From: Ruegeria sp. TM1040
GTDB lineage: Bacteria; Pseudomonadota; Alphaproteobacteria; Rhodobacterales; Rhodobacteraceae
Assembly: GCF_000014065.1 (NCBI RefSeq)
Contig: NC_008044.1
Coordinates: forward strand, 2,193,501-2,257,500
Length of the DNA: 64,000 nt
Direction of reading: 5' to 3'
The notes beneath the pieces are model-generated. The model had not been told where the DNA came from, did no database searches, and saw only the letters and a list, made by a program, of their open reading frames with translations. Position numbers and translations under genes: made by a program. Shown in pieces: positions 27,860 to 35,430 of the stretch. Position 1 is the first letter of the stretch. Each line of letters begins with the position of its first letter.

Positions 27860-28801
27860 ATGCTGGGAAAAACCGCAAATGGTCTGTTCTGGATGTCGCG
27901 ATACCTTGAACGGGCAGAAAACACCGCACGCCTGATCGAAACAGGTCAGCGCATCGCGCTCACACGGCTCGGAAGCGCCGAGGATGAGTGGGTTTCCATC
28001 CTGCAATCGGCCGGGTCACTGGGCGGCTTTCGAGAGGCCTATGACACCCATGGCCAGGATGCGGCAGTGGACTGGATGCTGCGTGGCAAGGACAACCCCT
28101 CCTCCATCATGTCGTCGATTGCGTCCGCCCGCCAGAATGCACGGCTGGTGCGTGCGGCGATCACGGGAGAGGTCTGGGAAGCGATCAATGCCACTTACAT
28201 GACCGCAAGCGACCTGCTCGCACGCAAAGTGAGCGCACGCGACCTGCCGGATGTTCTGGCGTCGATCCGCCAGCACACCGCACTGATGCGCGGCATGGTC
28301 CATGGCACGATGCTGCGCAATGACATCTACGATTTTCTGCGCATCGGCACCTTCCTTGAGCGGGCCGACAACACGGCACGCATCCTCGATGTGAAATATT
28401 ACGTGCTGCTGCCCTCCGTGAGCGCCGTGGGCAGTTCCATCGACAATGTGCAATGGGAGAGCATCCTGCGCTCGGTCTCTGCGCGCGGCGGCTTTCGCAT
28501 GGAATACGGCGCCGATGGCGGACCGCAGGAAATCGCGCATTTCCTGATTTTCGACAAGCGCATGCCACGCAGCCTTGCGTTTTGCGTCAGCAAAATCAAA
28601 GACAACCTGCGCTATCTCAATGCAGGACAGCCGACCCCCTCGCCATCCCAAGAGCTCGTGACCCATTTGGAGAACACCTACCTGTCTCATGGGATCGAAG
28701 AGGTCTTTGACTACGGCCTGCACGAATTCATCGAGAAGATGCTCGAACTCCTCCTGGAACTCGCACATCAAATCCAACTCGACTATCGCTTCTATGAGTA
28801 A
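27860..28801 (+). CDS. alpha-E domain protein (DUF403), Anbu operon
   Basis: This 313-residue all-helical alpha-E protein shows the signature MLGKTANGLFWMSRYLERAE at the N-terminus and repeats an FLERADNTARILDVKYY block near residues 160-180. In the family it accompanies circularly permuted ATP-grasp enzymes; its biochemical role is unknown. The ATG is 4 bases after the ATP-grasp stop and the stop is 3 bases before the transglutaminase start. Confidence 0.92.
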   Translation: MLGKTANGLFWMSRYLERAENTARLIETGQRIALTRLGSAEDEWVSILQSAGSLGGFREAYDTHGQDAAVDWMLRGKDNPSSIMSSIASARQNARLVRAAITGEVWEAINATYMTASDLLARKVSARDLPDVLASIRQHTALMRGMVHGTMLRNDIYDFLRIGTFLERADNTARILDVKYYVLLPSVSAVGSSIDNVQWESILRSVSARGGFRMEYGADGGPQEIAHFLIFDKRMPRSLAFCVSKIKDNLRYLNAGQPTPSPSQELVTHLENTYLSHGIEEVFDYGLHEFIEKMLELLLELAHQIQLDYRFYE

Positions 28802-28804
28802 GCC

Positions 28805-29602
28805 ATGCGCCTGACCATTCATCACACAACCCGCTATCGCTTTGACGAACCGGTCTCCTTTGGCCTGCAACAGCTTCGTAAAACGCCAAAAACCAACACC
28901 AACCAACAGGTTGTGGAATGGCAAACCCGTATTATCGGGGGCCAGAAGGAGGTTTCCTTTGACGACCACCACCACAATGTGACGGAACTTATCAGCTTTG
29001 AGCCCGGCGTGACGGAGCTGGAGCTGGTCTCAGAGGGCGTGGTCGAACTGACCGACACTCACGGCGTGGTGGGGCGTCACCGAGGCCCTTCGCCCCTGTG
29101 GCTCTATGCCCGGCCCACTGTGCTGACAGAGGCACGCGCGGGGGTGCGAGAGCTGATCCGCGATCTCGACGACAGCAACCCTGTCGACATGCTGCACCAG
29201 CTGTCCGCCCGCATTCGCGAGGCCATCACCTATCAGATCGGCGTCTCGGAGCTTGGCTGGAGCGCGGAAGACGCGATCCAGTCAGCGCATGGCGTCTGTC
29301 AGGATCATGCCCATGTCTTTATCGCCTGCGCGCGCAAGCTTGGCCTGCCGGCACGCTATGTCTCGGGTTACCTCATGCTCGACGATCGCACCACTCAGGA
29401 TGCCATGCACGCCTGGGCGGAGGCTCATGTCGAGGGACTCGGATGGGTCGGCTTTGACGTCTCCAACGGCATCTCACCCGATGCGCGCTACGTGCGTGTT
29501 GCAACAGGGCTGGACTATTCTGATGCGGCCCCTGTATCTGGAACGCGAATTGGAGGCGCGGGCGAAGCGCTCGACGTTCAGATCGAAGTGGCGCAACAGT
29601 GA
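28805..29602 (+). CDS. transglutaminase-like cysteine protease, Anbu operon
   Basis: This 265-residue protein has a bacterial transglutaminase N-terminal beta domain (TIHHTTRYRFDEPV) and a transglutaminase core with catalytic triad Cys165 (GVCQDHAHV), His202 (AMHAWAEAHV) and Asp218 (GFDVSNG). Members act as peptidases or amidases rather than cross-linkers. Third gene in the Anbu operon, 7 bases before the next start. Confidence 0.93.
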   Translation: MRLTIHHTTRYRFDEPVSFGLQQLRKTPKTNTNQQVVEWQTRIIGGQKEVSFDDHHHNVTELISFEPGVTELELVSEGVVELTDTHGVVGRHRGPSPLWLYARPTVLTEARAGVRELIRDLDDSNPVDMLHQLSARIREAITYQIGVSELGWSAEDAIQSAHGVCQDHAHVFIACARKLGLPARYVSGYLMLDDRTTQDAMHAWAEAHVEGLGWVGFDVSNGISPDARYVRVATGLDYSDAAPVSGTRIGGAGEALDVQIEVAQQ

Positions 29603-29609
29603 GGCCTAG

Positions 29610-30344
29610 ATGACATATTGTGTGGGAATGATGCTCGATGCCGGGCTGGTTTTCATGTCCGACACCCGCACAAATGCAGGGCTAGACAATATCTCAACCT
29701 TCAAGAAGATGACCTCCTGGGAGGCCCCCGGCGAGCGGGCCATCACCCTGCTGTCCTCGGGCAACCTTGCCACCACGCAGGCCGTTGTGAGCCTTCTGGA
29801 GGAACGCCCTCACGCGCACGGCGAACGCGACCCGTCGATCCTTGGCGTGCCCTCGATGTTCCAGGCCGCTCGGTTGGTGGCGGATACGCTGCGCGAGGTG
29901 ATCGCACAGCATGATGCTGCGGGACAACAGGCCGACAGCGCCTTTGGGGCCACGTTGATTCTGGGTGGTCAGATCAAAGGCGGGCCGCCACGCCTCTTCA
30001 TGATCTACCCCGAGGGCAATTTTATCGAGGCCAGCGCGGATACGCCTTTCTTTCAGATCGGCGAAACAAAATACGGCCGCCCGATTCTGGTCCGGGCGTA
30101 TGATCCGAAAATGTCCTTTGAAGCCGCGATCAAGCTGCTCCTCGTGAGCTTTGACTCCACCGTCAAAGCCAACCTGTCGGTGGGAGCACCGTTTGATTTT
30201 CACTTCTATCGCAAGGACTCGCTCCAGCTCGACACCACGGGGCGTATCGATGCGGACAATCCCTATCTGCAGCTGATCTCTCAGGGCTGGGGCGATGCGC
30301 TGAAAAACGCGCTCGAGAGCCTGCCAGACTTCGCGCTCGAGTGA
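29610..30344 (+). CDS. Anbu, ancestral beta subunit proteasome-type peptidase
   Basis: This 244-residue Ntn-hydrolase is the bacterial proteasome homologue Anbu. Translation starts Met-Thr-Tyr, so removal of Met leaves Thr1 as the nucleophile without a propeptide. Family blocks MLDAGLVFMSDTRTNAG, LLSSGNLATTQ, FGATLILGGQI and GETKYGRPIL are intact. Structures of homologues show a helical or lock-washer assembly. The order of the four genes matches the known Anbu operon. GAGG is 5 bases upstream of the ATG. Confidence 0.93.
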   Translation: MTYCVGMMLDAGLVFMSDTRTNAGLDNISTFKKMTSWEAPGERAITLLSSGNLATTQAVVSLLEERPHAHGERDPSILGVPSMFQAARLVADTLREVIAQHDAAGQQADSAFGATLILGGQIKGGPPRLFMIYPEGNFIEASADTPFFQIGETKYGRPILVRAYDPKMSFEAAIKLLLVSFDSTVKANLSVGAPFDFHFYRKDSLQLDTTGRIDADNPYLQLISQGWGDALKNALESLPDFALE

Positions 30345-30468
30345 TCTGCCCGCCTGCACCCCTATTGGTGTGGGCCAAGTATCCGCATACATGCGGCAGA
30401 AACGCTGGTCACACAGAAACGCAGGCACATCAAGCCAGCCTGCATGGATGCGCTCTGATGGACCGTGC

Positions 30469-30499
30469 AGGCCCGGAGCTCAAGTTGCAGGCCGGGCCT
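30469..30499. terminator. hairpin between convergent Anbu and rluD genes
   Basis: AGGCCCGG (30469-30476) pairs with CCGGGCCT (30492-30499), at the rluD stop and 125 bases after Anbu. The T tract is poor on both strands. Confidence 0.35.
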
Positions 30500-31536
30500 T
30501 AGACCGAGGCCGGAATCCGAAGCGCCGCGATCAAGGCCTGCATATCCTCGGGCAGCGGCGCTTCAAAGCGCATCATCTCGCCGCTCACCGGGTGCTCAAA
30601 GCCCAGAACGGCCGCGTGCAATGCCTGTCGTTGAAAGCTGTTGATTGCCGCAAGCCCGGCCGCGCTCAGCGCCTTGGGAGAGATCTTGCGCTTGCCGCCA
30701 TAGGTGGGATCCCCCAAGAGCCCATGGCCCGCATGCGCCATATGCACCCGGATCTGATGCGTGCGTCCGGTTTCAAGCCAGCACTCGACCAAAGAAGCAG
30801 CCGCGGGCGCACCAAAGGCCTCGATGATCCGGGCGCGAGTGACCGCGTGGCGCCCGCCCTCAAACAACACCGCCTGACGCTGGCGGTCGGTTTTATGGCG
30901 TGCAAGCTGCGTGGTGATCTTGAGGATGTTGCCCGGCTCGAAGCTGGTACCGCGCACCCCGCGCAGACGGGGATCATTGCCGTCGGGCACCCCATAGCAA
31001 ACCGCCTGATAATAGCGTTCCACCGTGTGACGTTCGAACTGCGCCGCCAGACCCTGATGCGCGGCATCCGACTTTGCCACCACCAAGAGACCCGAGGTCT
31101 CCTTGTCGATCCGATGCACGATGCCGGGACGTTTGACGCCCCCCACCCCGGACAGATCCGCGCCGCAGTGATGCAGAAGCGCATTGACCAGCGTCCCGGA
31201 AGGGCTGCCCGGCGCGGGATGCACCACCATGCCGGCGGGTTTGTTGATGACGATGAGGTCGGCGTCCTCGTGGATCACATCAAGCGGAATGTCCTCGGGG
31301 CCGATATGACTGTCCTCGGCCTCCTCGACGGTGATGACGATCAGGGCGCCCTCGGCAACGCGGGACTTGGCATCATTGGCGCGGGCGCCATCCACAAAGA
31401 CACCTCCGCTTTCGATCAGACGCGCCAGACGGGTGCGCGACAGGTTCGCTTCCTCTGGCACATCGCGCGCAATCGCTTTATCAAGCCGCTTGGGCGGGTT
31501 GTCCGCGATCACAAATTCAATGCGGCGGCTGGCCAT
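30499..31536 (-). CDS. rluD: 23S rRNA pseudouridine synthase RluD family
   Basis: This 345-residue RluA/RluD-type enzyme has an N-terminal S4 domain (RLDKAIARDV, SRTRLARLIESGGVFVDG) and the catalytic domain with KPAGMVVHPAPG, the active-site HRIDKETSG (Asp), and ETGRTHQIRVHMA. RluD converts uridines in helix 69 of 23S rRNA. GGAAGGA is 6 bases upstream of ATG 31536. The start codon overlaps that of the divergent DUF6476 gene in a CATG tetranucleotide. Confidence 0.92.
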   Translation of the reverse strand: MASRRIEFVIADNPPKRLDKAIARDVPEEANLSRTRLARLIESGGVFVDGARANDAKSRVAEGALIVITVEEAEDSHIGPEDIPLDVIHEDADLIVINKPAGMVVHPAPGSPSGTLVNALLHHCGADLSGVGGVKRPGIVHRIDKETSGLLVVAKSDAAHQGLAAQFERHTVERYYQAVCYGVPDGNDPRLRGVRGTSFEPGNILKITTQLARHKTDRQRQAVLFEGGRHAVTRARIIEAFGAPAAASLVECWLETGRTHQIRVHMAHAGHGLLGDPTYGGKRKISPKALSAAGLAAINSFQRQALHAAVLGFEHPVSGEMMRFEAPLPEDMQALIAALRIPASV

Positions 31537-31843
31537 GACACATCCTTCCGAACCTGAAGACATTACCGAACCGACGCAGCTGCGTTTCCTGCGCCGTCTC
31601 GTGACCACGTTGACCGTGATCATGGTGGGCGGGGTTCTAGTGGTTATTGCGTTGCTTGTCATCCGTTTGTCGGATGATACCCACGCACCGCAAGTGCCGG
31701 CAGATATTTCCTTGCCCGAGGGCGCCACCGCGCGTGCCGTGACCTTTGGCAGCGGCTGGCTGGCGGTGGTAACGACAGAAGATCAGATCCTGATCCTCGA
31801 CAGTGAAACCGGCGCCCTGCGCCAGCAAATTCAGATCGACTAG
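31535..31843 (+). CDS. DUF6476 family small membrane protein
   Basis: This 102-residue protein has a short acidic N-terminus (MTHPSEPEDITEPTQ), the conserved LRFLRRLVTTLTVIMVGGVL stretch leading into one membrane helix, and a small C-terminal beta-type domain (GWLAVVTTEDQILILDSETG). Family of unknown function in Rhodobacteraceae. The start ATG (31535-31537) shares bases with the rluD start on the other strand. No strong ribosome site is visible. Confidence 0.75.
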   Translation: MTHPSEPEDITEPTQLRFLRRLVTTLTVIMVGGVLVVIALLVIRLSDDTHAPQVPADISLPEGATARAVTFGSGWLAVVTTEDQILILDSETGALRQQIQID

Positions 31844-31870
31844 GCCTCGCCCAAGCGACCAAACCCGACA

Positions 31871-31894
31871 GCTTTGCCGCCAGCGCGGCAAAGC
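31871..31894. other. perfect 10-bp hairpin
   Basis: GCTTTGCCGC and GCGGCAAAGC pair perfectly around a CAGC loop, between the convergent DUF6476 gene and tRNA-His. It lacks a T tract and may still help end transcription from either side. Confidence 0.45.
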
Positions 31895-31963
31895 ATTGAT
31901 CCCGCACCAATCGGCAAGATGCCTGAATGTCGCACGCGAAGGTTTTTAGCAATCTGGGGAGGG

Positions 31964-32040
31964 TGGTACCACCTCCTGGTCTCGAACCAGGGACCTCTTG
32001 ATCCACAATCAAGCGCTCTAACCAACTGAGCTAAGGCGGC
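31964..32040 (-). tRNA. tRNA-His (GTG)
   Basis: The 77-base minus-strand gene folds into a standard cloverleaf: acceptor GCCGCCT/AGGTGGT, D arm with AGCTCAGTTGGTTAGAGC, anticodon loop ATTGTGGA with anticodon GTG, T arm CCTGG-TTCGAGA-CCAGG, and an encoded CCA. The genomic base at -1 is T, not G, and the discriminator is A73, as expected for alphaproteobacterial tRNA-His. Confidence 0.97.
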
Positions 32041-32049
32041 ACTGAGGGC

Positions 32050-32078
32050 GATTTACATCACAGAAAATCGGAGTGCAA
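32050..32078 (-). promoter_or_regulatory. candidate tRNA-His promoter
   Basis: On the minus strand TTGCAC (32078-32073) and TAAATC (32055-32050) are separated by 17 bases. Transcription would start near 32043, only a few bases before the mature 5' end. Confidence 0.35.
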
Positions 32079-32367
32079 GAGCCCATGTCACAAGTTTTTT
32101 GCACTTTTTTGCGCGGCGGCAAATTCTTGTGGATTTCTCCAAGCACCACTTGGCGGTCACGCAGGCACTACTTCGATGGAGCCCGGAGGATCCCTGTTCT
32201 GCGCTGCAAAACACCTGCGCCAGCGGGATGGTGATTCCCTTGTTTTGGGCCGTGTCGCGCTCTGGATTTATGCTGCTGCGCTCAAATGCACCGATGAGGC
32301 GGACATCTTGCATTTTAGAGGGTTGCAGGCTAGCACGTTGGCTCACCGCGACCCGAAGGAGCTCGAC
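32079..32367. other. region upstream of the DUF6324 gene
   Basis: I see no gene in these roughly 290 bases. A weak promoter-like pair TTGCAT (32308-32313) and TAGCAC (32331-32336), 17 bases apart, could serve the DUF6324 gene 32 bases further on. Confidence 0.3.
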
Positions 32368-32556
32368 ATGGGGATCAACACCGAACGTGACATTGAGGCG
32401 AACATGCAGATCGGCCCTACTGATGTCGGGATGGTCCGCATCTTTATCGAAGCCGATGGGCTAGAGATCCCGATGGACTTCGATCCCGAAGAAGCCGAGG
32501 AAATCGCTGACGAAATCCGCGCAGCCGCGCAGGCCGCCCGCGCCGTCAGCTCCTGA
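32368..32556 (+). CDS. DUF6324 family small acidic protein
   Basis: This 62-residue acidic protein reads MGINTERDIEANMQIGPTDV at the start, then a beta strand MVRIFIEADG and a DFDPEEAEEIADEIRAAAQA helix. The family is restricted to Rhodobacterales relatives and has no known function. AAGGAG lies 6 bases upstream of ATG 32368. A hairpin terminator follows. Likely monocistronic. Confidence 0.78.
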   Translation: MGINTERDIEANMQIGPTDVGMVRIFIEADGLEIPMDFDPEEAEEIADEIRAAAQAARAVSS

Positions 32557-32581
32557 TCCCTCGCACACAGCCGACGAGATC

Positions 32582-32606
32582 GCCGGGCCTTGCGCCCGGC
32601 TTTTCT
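32582..32606 (+). terminator. terminator downstream of DUF6324 gene
   Basis: GCCGGGC (32582-32588) pairs with GCCCGGC (32594-32600) and is followed by TTTTCT. Confidence 0.85.
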
Positions 32607-32810
32607 GTGTCACGGTAACCGCCTTCTTGCCGCGCCCATCTCACTCTTGCCCATAAAGTTACCGCAAGCACCGGCGCGATCACGCGCGCGGCTAAGCTAT
32701 GCTGCAAAATCAATAGCATTTTAGGGGCTCCGTTTACGGAGGTTAGGACCGTGTTAACCTGTCCCTCCAAATGATTAACGGACGTCAAGTGTTTGCTTGG
32801 AGCGTAAGTG

Positions 32811-33923
32811 ATGTACCATTTTACAACCCCGCCGTTGGGACCAGTCGTGATCTTACCGAGCGCCATCGCCACCGCGAATGGCCCCCAAGCTGCCGCCGTC
32901 TCCATTTCTGACAGTGAGAGCCTGACCACAAATCAGTTGCACAATCAGCTGTCCGAGGCCCGTCGCGCTCGTGACAAGATGATCGAGCAAGTCAGTCGGC
33001 CACCGGAGCCCGGCTGGAAATCCGCGATGCATCAGATCTCGGATACCGTCGACCACATGGAGAAAGTCCTCGATCTCCTGCGTTCTCATGTTTCCGCCTT
33101 GCCTGCGTCCCCGGCGACAGGGTCAGATCCGCTTGCGGTCTACCCCTCCGGCGTCGCAATGCAGCAGTCTGGCAGGACGCCAGACAGTCCACCGTCGGTG
33201 GCAGAAGCCCCGGCGGCCCCAACCGCTGCGTCCGATCCGGCAGCCCCCCCCGCAGCTGGCCCTCAGGACCCCAATGTAAGCGCTCAGGCGCTGGCCTCCT
33301 CGCAGCCGCGGGTGATCTACGTGATGAATGACGGCGTTGTCATCATCGGCCTCCCCCAAACCGAAGCGGACGCCACCACCGGGACCGCTGAGGCGGCCTC
33401 CCCCGCCTCGCGCGACAACAGCACTGATGCGGCAGGACGTGCCGATCCTCTGCAGCCCCCGCAATCAGGAGCACCCATGACCGCCAATACCGTGATCAGC
33501 CTGCCCCTCACCGAAGACCAGAAACGTGCCAGCGCTGATCTGATCGCGCTGGCTAAAAAGGCCTACGCCTATCAGGCTCAGCCTCGGGATGCACAAGCGG
33601 CAGAGCTGATTTCTGACGAGAATGTGGGCCTCACCGGTGCACTGTCCGAGTCGCCTGAACTCAGCGCCCCTGACCGGCCGGAGCGGGCTCCGGTGCCGCG
33701 CATCCTGACGGCGGAGCTGGCGCAACCTGATGCCGGGTCGCAGCGCCCTGCGGCCAATGATGATCCGCTGATTGCCGCCGCAGCACCGTATGCCCGCGAC
33801 CCGCAGCGCGAGGCGGCACAGGCCCAGGAAGAGCAGCAGATCCTCGCGCTACAGCTGGATGGCCATCACGACATCATCTATATTGTGCCTCCGGCGCAGG
33901 CGGCGATTGATCTGACGGCCTGA
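32811..33923 (+). CDS. hypothetical Ala/Pro-rich protein
   Basis: I do not recognise this 370-residue protein. Residues 45-105 are predicted helical and coiled-coil-like (LHNQLSEARRARDKMIEQVS, DTVDHMEKVLDLLRSHV). A long Ala/Pro/Ser-rich low-complexity stretch (about 105-160 and 195-235) follows. Two similar short strands, PRVIYVMNDGVVIIGLP near 167 and HHDIIYIVPP near 355, both have hydrophobic Y/I/V cores. No signal peptide. GGAG is 8 bases upstream of ATG 32811. TTAAC motifs occur upstream at 32755 and 32776. Confidence 0.7.
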   Translation: MYHFTTPPLGPVVILPSAIATANGPQAAAVSISDSESLTTNQLHNQLSEARRARDKMIEQVSRPPEPGWKSAMHQISDTVDHMEKVLDLLRSHVSALPASPATGSDPLAVYPSGVAMQQSGRTPDSPPSVAEAPAAPTAASDPAAPPAAGPQDPNVSAQALASSQPRVIYVMNDGVVIIGLPQTEADATTGTAEAASPASRDNSTDAAGRADPLQPPQSGAPMTANTVISLPLTEDQKRASADLIALAKKAYAYQAQPRDAQAAELISDENVGLTGALSESPELSAPDRPERAPVPRILTAELAQPDAGSQRPAANDDPLIAAAAPYARDPQREAAQAQEEQQILALQLDGHHDIIYIVPPAQAAIDLTA

Positions 33924-34005
33924 TCCCGCGCGCATTCTACAGGCCTGGGCGCCGGTGCGGTCTGGCCGATATATACCCGCAAGGCGCAGCGCAGCGAGTC
34001 TCGCC

Positions 34006-34617
34006 TCAGCTGTCGCAGTCCTCCTCTGACACAGCAAAGGCAAAGGCCTCACGTCCGGGGCGTGGATCACGCAGCCGTTGCAGGCGACGGGCCGCATCCA
34101 TGGCGAACTTCTGTGTCATTTTCTTGCGGCGCGCTGGCGCCACTTTCTGCTCAGGCCCCATGCGTACCACCTCTGCGTCATAAGCATCCGCGAGGATCAA
34201 ACCGGTGCCTTCGGGCAGAAGCTCGGTGGGAAACTCCACATCCACCGCCCAGAAATACCGGTCGCACCACTCAAGGTAGCCCTGCCATTTGCCATCGCTT
34301 TGAAAATCGGCGCGGCTGGATTTGCATTCGATGACCCAGAGCTCCCCCTTGGGACCCAAGGCCATCACATCGACCCGCAAACCGCGCTGCGGAACAAATT
34401 CTTCAAGCGCCGCAAACCCCATGGATCGGAGGTAGCGACTGACGCCACGGGCAAGACGCTGCCCCGGCTGCATGAGCGCCAAAGTCGCCGCATCTGCATC
34501 CATATCGCCTGTTCCGACCTCTCCCTGATCCGCCTCTTCGGCTGGGCGCCCCTCCGCCTCAGACCGATCTGGGGCTTGGGTGTCGAAACCTTCGGTGATT
34601 TTGTGTTGCTCTGTCAT
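34006..34617 (-). CDS. mmcB: MmcB family DNA repair protein
   Basis: This 203-residue protein has a nuclease-like core of the MmcB type (PF06319): LRVDVMALGPKGELWVIECK with SSRADFQSDGKW, a PD-(D/E)xK-like E-x-K arrangement, and GLILADAYDAEVVRM. In Caulobacter the homologue belongs to the mitomycin C/SOS response. An N-terminal acidic tail of about 55 residues is not conserved. ATG 34617 is 12 bases from a perfect SOS box on the same promoter side. Confidence 0.85.
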   Translation of the reverse strand: MTEQHKITEGFDTQAPDRSEAEGRPAEEADQGEVGTGDMDADAATLALMQPGQRLARGVSRYLRSMGFAALEEFVPQRGLRVDVMALGPKGELWVIECKSSRADFQSDGKWQGYLEWCDRYFWAVDVEFPTELLPEGTGLILADAYDAEVVRMGPEQKVAPARRKKMTQKFAMDAARRLQRLRDPRPGREAFAFAVSEEDCDS

Positions 34618-34628
34618 GATCCAAAAGT

Positions 34629-34643
34629 GAACAATTAGTGAAC
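34629..34643. promoter_or_regulatory. LexA/SOS box upstream of mmcB
   Basis: GAAC-AATTAGT-GAAC is an exact match to the alphaproteobacterial LexA site (GTTC-N7-GTTC on the other strand). It lies 12 bases upstream of the mmcB start codon, so LexA should repress mmcB. The candidate 6S RNA promoter at 34676 faces away on the other strand. Confidence 0.8.
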
Positions 34644-34675
34644 AAGAATCAAGCACAACATCTGCGCCCGCCCCC

Positions 34676-34704
34676 TTGTGCACAAGCGCGCTGCGCACTA
34701 CCTA
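34676..34704 (+). promoter_or_regulatory. candidate promoter of structured RNA
   Basis: TTGTGC (34676-34681) and TACCTA (34699-34704) are 17 bases apart. They place transcription start near 34711, exactly at the 5' side of the closing stem of the RNA described next. Confidence 0.45.
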
Positions 34705-34710
34705 TGGCGC

Positions 34711-34873
34711 AGGCGGGTTCTCCCCTTCTCGTGACAGGCAGCATTCCAGTGGCCTTAAGTAATTCCGAGGGAGCTGGCTCTGTCCGGATCCTGGTCCGTT
34801 TACCTGGCGCCCACCTGTACATACAGGTCCTCGGGAATCAACGCCGCACGGTTGACTGGTGGTTCCCGCCGCT
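34711..34873 (+). ncRNA. ssrS: candidate 6S RNA
   Basis: A roughly 163-base non-coding segment folds as a long rod. The closing stem is GGCGGG (34712-34717) with CCCGCC (34865-34870); CCAGT (34746-34750) pairs with ACTGG (34855-34859). A central AT-rich bubble follows (CCTTAAGTAA), then TTCCGAGG (34763-34770) with CCTCGGGAA (34829-34837, one bulge) and an apical part with ACCTGT-ACAT-ACAGGT. Length, closing stem, central bubble and apical arm match 6S RNA, which binds sigma70-RNA polymerase. A terminator follows. Other structured RNA is possible. Confidence 0.5.
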
Positions 34874-34891
34874 TCTCCCCCCAAGATACTC

Positions 34892-34920
34892 AAAAGCCGC
34901 GCAAACTGGGCGCGGCCTTT
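34892..34920. terminator. bidirectional terminator
   Basis: GCCGCGC (34896-34902) pairs with GCGCGGC (34910-34916), flanked by AAAA on the left and CTTTT on the right, so it can end transcription of the plus-strand RNA and of the minus-strand gene at 34959. Confidence 0.8.
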
Positions 34921-34958
34921 TGGTGTCGGGTGATGACGACGCCAGACAGTGCTGGCTA

Positions 34959-35279
34959 TCAGCGAAGGGTCCGGCGCTGCGGCTTGGAGGCTTTGGCCGG
35001 GATCGGCACGGGCTGCATCTCGGGGCCGACCCATGTGCCCCCGCGCGGAGTATCATCGCGCTCCGCCATCGCCATGATCTTAAAGCCAAACTGCACACCG
35101 CCAAAAACCACTGCGTTGGAAATCCACAGCGCCAGAACGGCGATCACGCCCGAATCCGAGCCAAAGACCAGCGCGCCGAGATTGGCAATGTTGAACCACA
35201 GCAGGATCGCAACAAAGAGAGCGGCCAGCACCAGCCCCCAAAGGGCGCTTTTGATGTAGAGCTTGATCAGTTCAGGCAT
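34959..35279 (-). CDS. small two-helix membrane protein
   Basis: This 106-residue protein has two membrane helices (SALWGLVLAALFVAILLWF; GVIAVLALWISNAVVFGGVQ) and a cytoplasmic Pro/Lys-rich tail. It has no recognisable domain and no known function. It is convergent with the candidate 6S RNA and shares its terminator. Confidence 0.7.
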   Translation of the reverse strand: MPELIKLYIKSALWGLVLAALFVAILLWFNIANLGALVFGSDSGVIAVLALWISNAVVFGGVQFGFKIMAMAERDDTPRGGTWVGPEMQPVPIPAKASKPQRRTLR

Positions 35280-35378
35280 GGCATCCTCCTCAGGTGTGTC
35301 ACACCATCAAGGTAGAATGCCTCAGCATCTCTTTCCAGAACGCATAAGATAGTGCGACGATTTTGCACGTATGCTGCG

Positions 35379-35384
35379 TATAAT
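35379..35384 (+). promoter_or_regulatory. consensus -10 box upstream of cyclase gene
   Basis: A perfect TATAAT lies 47 bases upstream of the GTG start of the adenylate cyclase gene. The -35 region at 17 bases is poor, which suggests an activator-dependent promoter. Confidence 0.4.
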
Positions 35385-35430
35385 CTGAACCATTGCGCAG
35401 GCATCCGCTTGCCAAAGCAGGAGCAAACCC

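Noticed and set aside
34813-34828. ACCTGTACATACAGGT as a free-standing operator
   Set aside because: It is better explained as an apical hairpin of the candidate 6S RNA, although that call is itself not certain.
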